Source of the DNA: Bacteroidota bacterium
Lineage (GTDB): Bacteria > Bacteroidota > Ignavibacteria > SZUA-365
Assembly (NCBI GenBank): GCA_014860565.1
Contig: JACZJN010000091.1
Span: 1-52,254, forward strand
Reading direction: 5' to 3'
Length of the DNA: 52,254 bases
This document shows, piece by piece, positions 51,560-52,254 of the stretch (positions within the stretch are counted from its first letter, which is position 1; the number at the start of each line of letters is the position of its first letter). Both the position numbers and the translations under genes were made by a program. Under the pieces are notes generated by a model. That model saw nothing but the letters and a program-made list of their open reading frames with translations, was not told the origin of the DNA and searched no databases.

Positions 51560-51603
51560 TTTACTCAATACACTGAGTAAATTTACTCAATATGTTGAGT
51601 AAA
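51560..51603 (-). promoter_or_regulatory. Paired TTTACTCA palindromes before the DUF4143 ATPase gene
   Basis: TTTACTCA-6 bases-TGAGTAAA (51560-51581) and TTTACTCAA-tatg-TTGAGTAAA (51582-51603) abut each other directly, 19 bases upstream of the favoured ATG. Two matching 22-bp palindromes in tandem look like operator sites for a dimeric regulator, or for the ATPase product itself. Confidence 0.65.
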
Positions 51604-51688
51604 AACAAGAATGTCGGCTAAGCGGCGTCCTCGTCGAATTTCTGCGGACGCCGATCTCTGTACCACGTCCGAAACACCTGCAACGCAC

Positions 51689-52150
51689 TTATACGTCATC
51701 GTCCGTGTTCTTTTTCCGGCGTACTATTAAAAACCACCATGTCATACCAACGACAGAGGTGACCACGAGCGTCGTAACGAGATCGTCCTGCAGAGTGGAG
51801 GGATCATGACTGAACACACCGGATCGTCTGATAAGAAACATGACGACGGCGAAGAGCGAGACCATGATGATGAACCGGAGTCTTGATTCCTTCAACGCCG
51901 CCCTTGATCTCGTTGACTCATCCCGCATTGTCGAGTAGATTCCTCCGGACCAGGCCGCGATCACGAAGGCCATTGTCCCTACGATCCATGGGATAAAGAG
52001 TGTGAAAGCCGGGTCCCGTAATGGAGCAATCTCTGTCACCTGCCATAGCACCATCATCAGAAACACGACGATCCACATGGAGTAAAATGCTGTCGCTGCG
52101 GCTTTGTGCTGGACCAGTTTCAGCCGCTCATCTTTTGTCGGATCAAACAT
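51689..52150 (-). CDS. Four-helix membrane protein of unknown function
   Basis: This 153-residue protein starts MFDPTKDERLKLVQHKAAATAFYSMWIVVFLMMVLWQ. Helices lie at about 18-38, 46-66, 89-107 and 119-138, with a basic C-terminus RRKKNTDDDV. The ATG at 52150 has GGAGG seven bases upstream; a TTG six bases earlier would sit at that ribosome site. The gene follows an XRE regulator gene by two bases. Pairs of a small XRE regulator and a DUF3796/DUF6773-like membrane protein are common in bacteria, and this looks like one, but the family match is by general resemblance only. A GGCGTCC/GGACGCC hairpin lies downstream (51623-51653). Confidence 0.72.
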   Translation of the reverse strand: MFDPTKDERLKLVQHKAAATAFYSMWIVVFLMMVLWQVTEIAPLRDPAFTLFIPWIVGTMAFVIAAWSGGIYSTMRDESTRSRAALKESRLRFIIMVSLFAVVMFLIRRSGVFSHDPSTLQDDLVTTLVVTSVVGMTWWFLIVRRKKNTDDDV

Positions 52151-52152
52151 CT

Positions 52153-52254
52153 TCAACCCTCCTGGTCTTTCAGGAAAAACAGTTCTTCGAACGGAACTCC
52201 GAGTTCGCGGGCGAGACGGAGGGCGAGGTAGGTGGAAGGACAGTACGTCCCGTT
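52153..52254 (-). CDS. XRE-family transcriptional regulator, C-terminal end (cut by window edge)
   Basis: The last 33 residues before TGA (52153-52155) read NGTYCPSTYLALRLARELGV then PFEELFFLKDQEG. This is the third and last helices of a short XRE HTH domain in which Y-C/N-P-S-L...A..LA..F.V.IEEIF is the common end. The start lies outside the window. It is two bases upstream of the membrane protein gene and would be co-transcribed with it. Confidence 0.72.
   Translation of the reverse strand, partial: NGTYCPSTYLALRLARELGVPFEELFFLKDQEG

Noticed and set aside
1-52254. tRNA, rRNA or CRISPR array
   Set aside because: No stretch showed tRNA arms with a GTTCRA loop in a gene-free gap, no rRNA-like sequence was seen, and the only regular arrays are the hexamer tandem repeat and paired operator-like repeats, not spaced repeats.

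Overview
The window (roughly 58-60% GC by eye) reads as chromosomal DNA of an aerobic, Gram-negative member of the Bacteroidota/Chlorobiota (FCB) group, plausibly an Ignavibacteria- or Kapabacteria-like lineage. The evidence is: secreted proteins ending in type IX secretion (T9SS/Por) sorting domains with YPNPFNP-type linkers, an Alternative Complex III next to an A2-type (YSHP) heme-copper oxidase, lineage-typical small families (DUF6132, DUF5683, PepSY-like), and several dispersed palindromic intergenic repeats. This placement is inference; no rRNA gene is present.

Layout. 1-2.6 kb: the N-terminus of a secreted FG-GAP protein (minus) diverging from a long-chain acyl-CoA ligase. 2.9-7.4 kb: nuoABCDEF, the peripheral and quinone-site part of complex I, without the remaining nuo genes. 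7.7-10.2 kb: a PepSY-like periplasmic protein, a secreted C1 cysteine peptidase with a T9SS tail, and a 198-bp hexamer-based tandem repeat. 10.3-18.5 kb: pyrimidine-nucleoside phosphorylase, a giant VWA/nine-repeat/cohesin-like/T9SS surface protein, an O-methyltransferase and a YgjP-like metallopeptidase. 18.6-20.7 kb: ECF sigma factor with soluble zinc anti-sigma, then DUF302, DUF6132, glutaredoxin and GroES. 21.1-37.8 kb: a large respiratory supercluster (cytochrome c lipoprotein, cox II, cox I, ctaA, ctaB, cox III, cox IV, ABC ATPase and permease, SCO1, DUF420, a small CxxC membrane protein, then actABCDEF). 38-42.3 kb: an AbgT-family transporter and a secreted M1 aminopeptidase with a T9SS tail. 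42.6-44.8 kb: porin, ApbE-type FMN-binding protein and four-helix His-bearing membrane protein. 45.1-47.0 kb: Lrp/AsnC regulator and glutamine synthetase. 47.0-49.6 kb: an accessory island with a HicB remnant, 30-bp palindromes and a hipB-hipS-hipT operon that carries a fourth membrane-protein gene. 49.6-52.3 kb: DUF5683 protein, DUF4143 AAA ATPase with palindromic operators, and an XRE regulator/membrane protein pair cut by the window edge.

How the genes work together: complex I feeds quinone, ACIII oxidises quinol, and the cytochrome c/A2 oxidase reduces oxygen. ctaA and ctaB make heme A, and SCO1, DUF420 and perhaps the ABC pair help assemble the oxidase. The T9SS-tailed peptidases and the VWA protein suggest a protein-degrading, surface-interacting lifestyle. 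The most unusual parts are the hip operon, where both potential autophosphorylation positions of the kinase Gly-rich loop are alanine, the porin-flavoprotein-membrane module, and the unexplained repeats.
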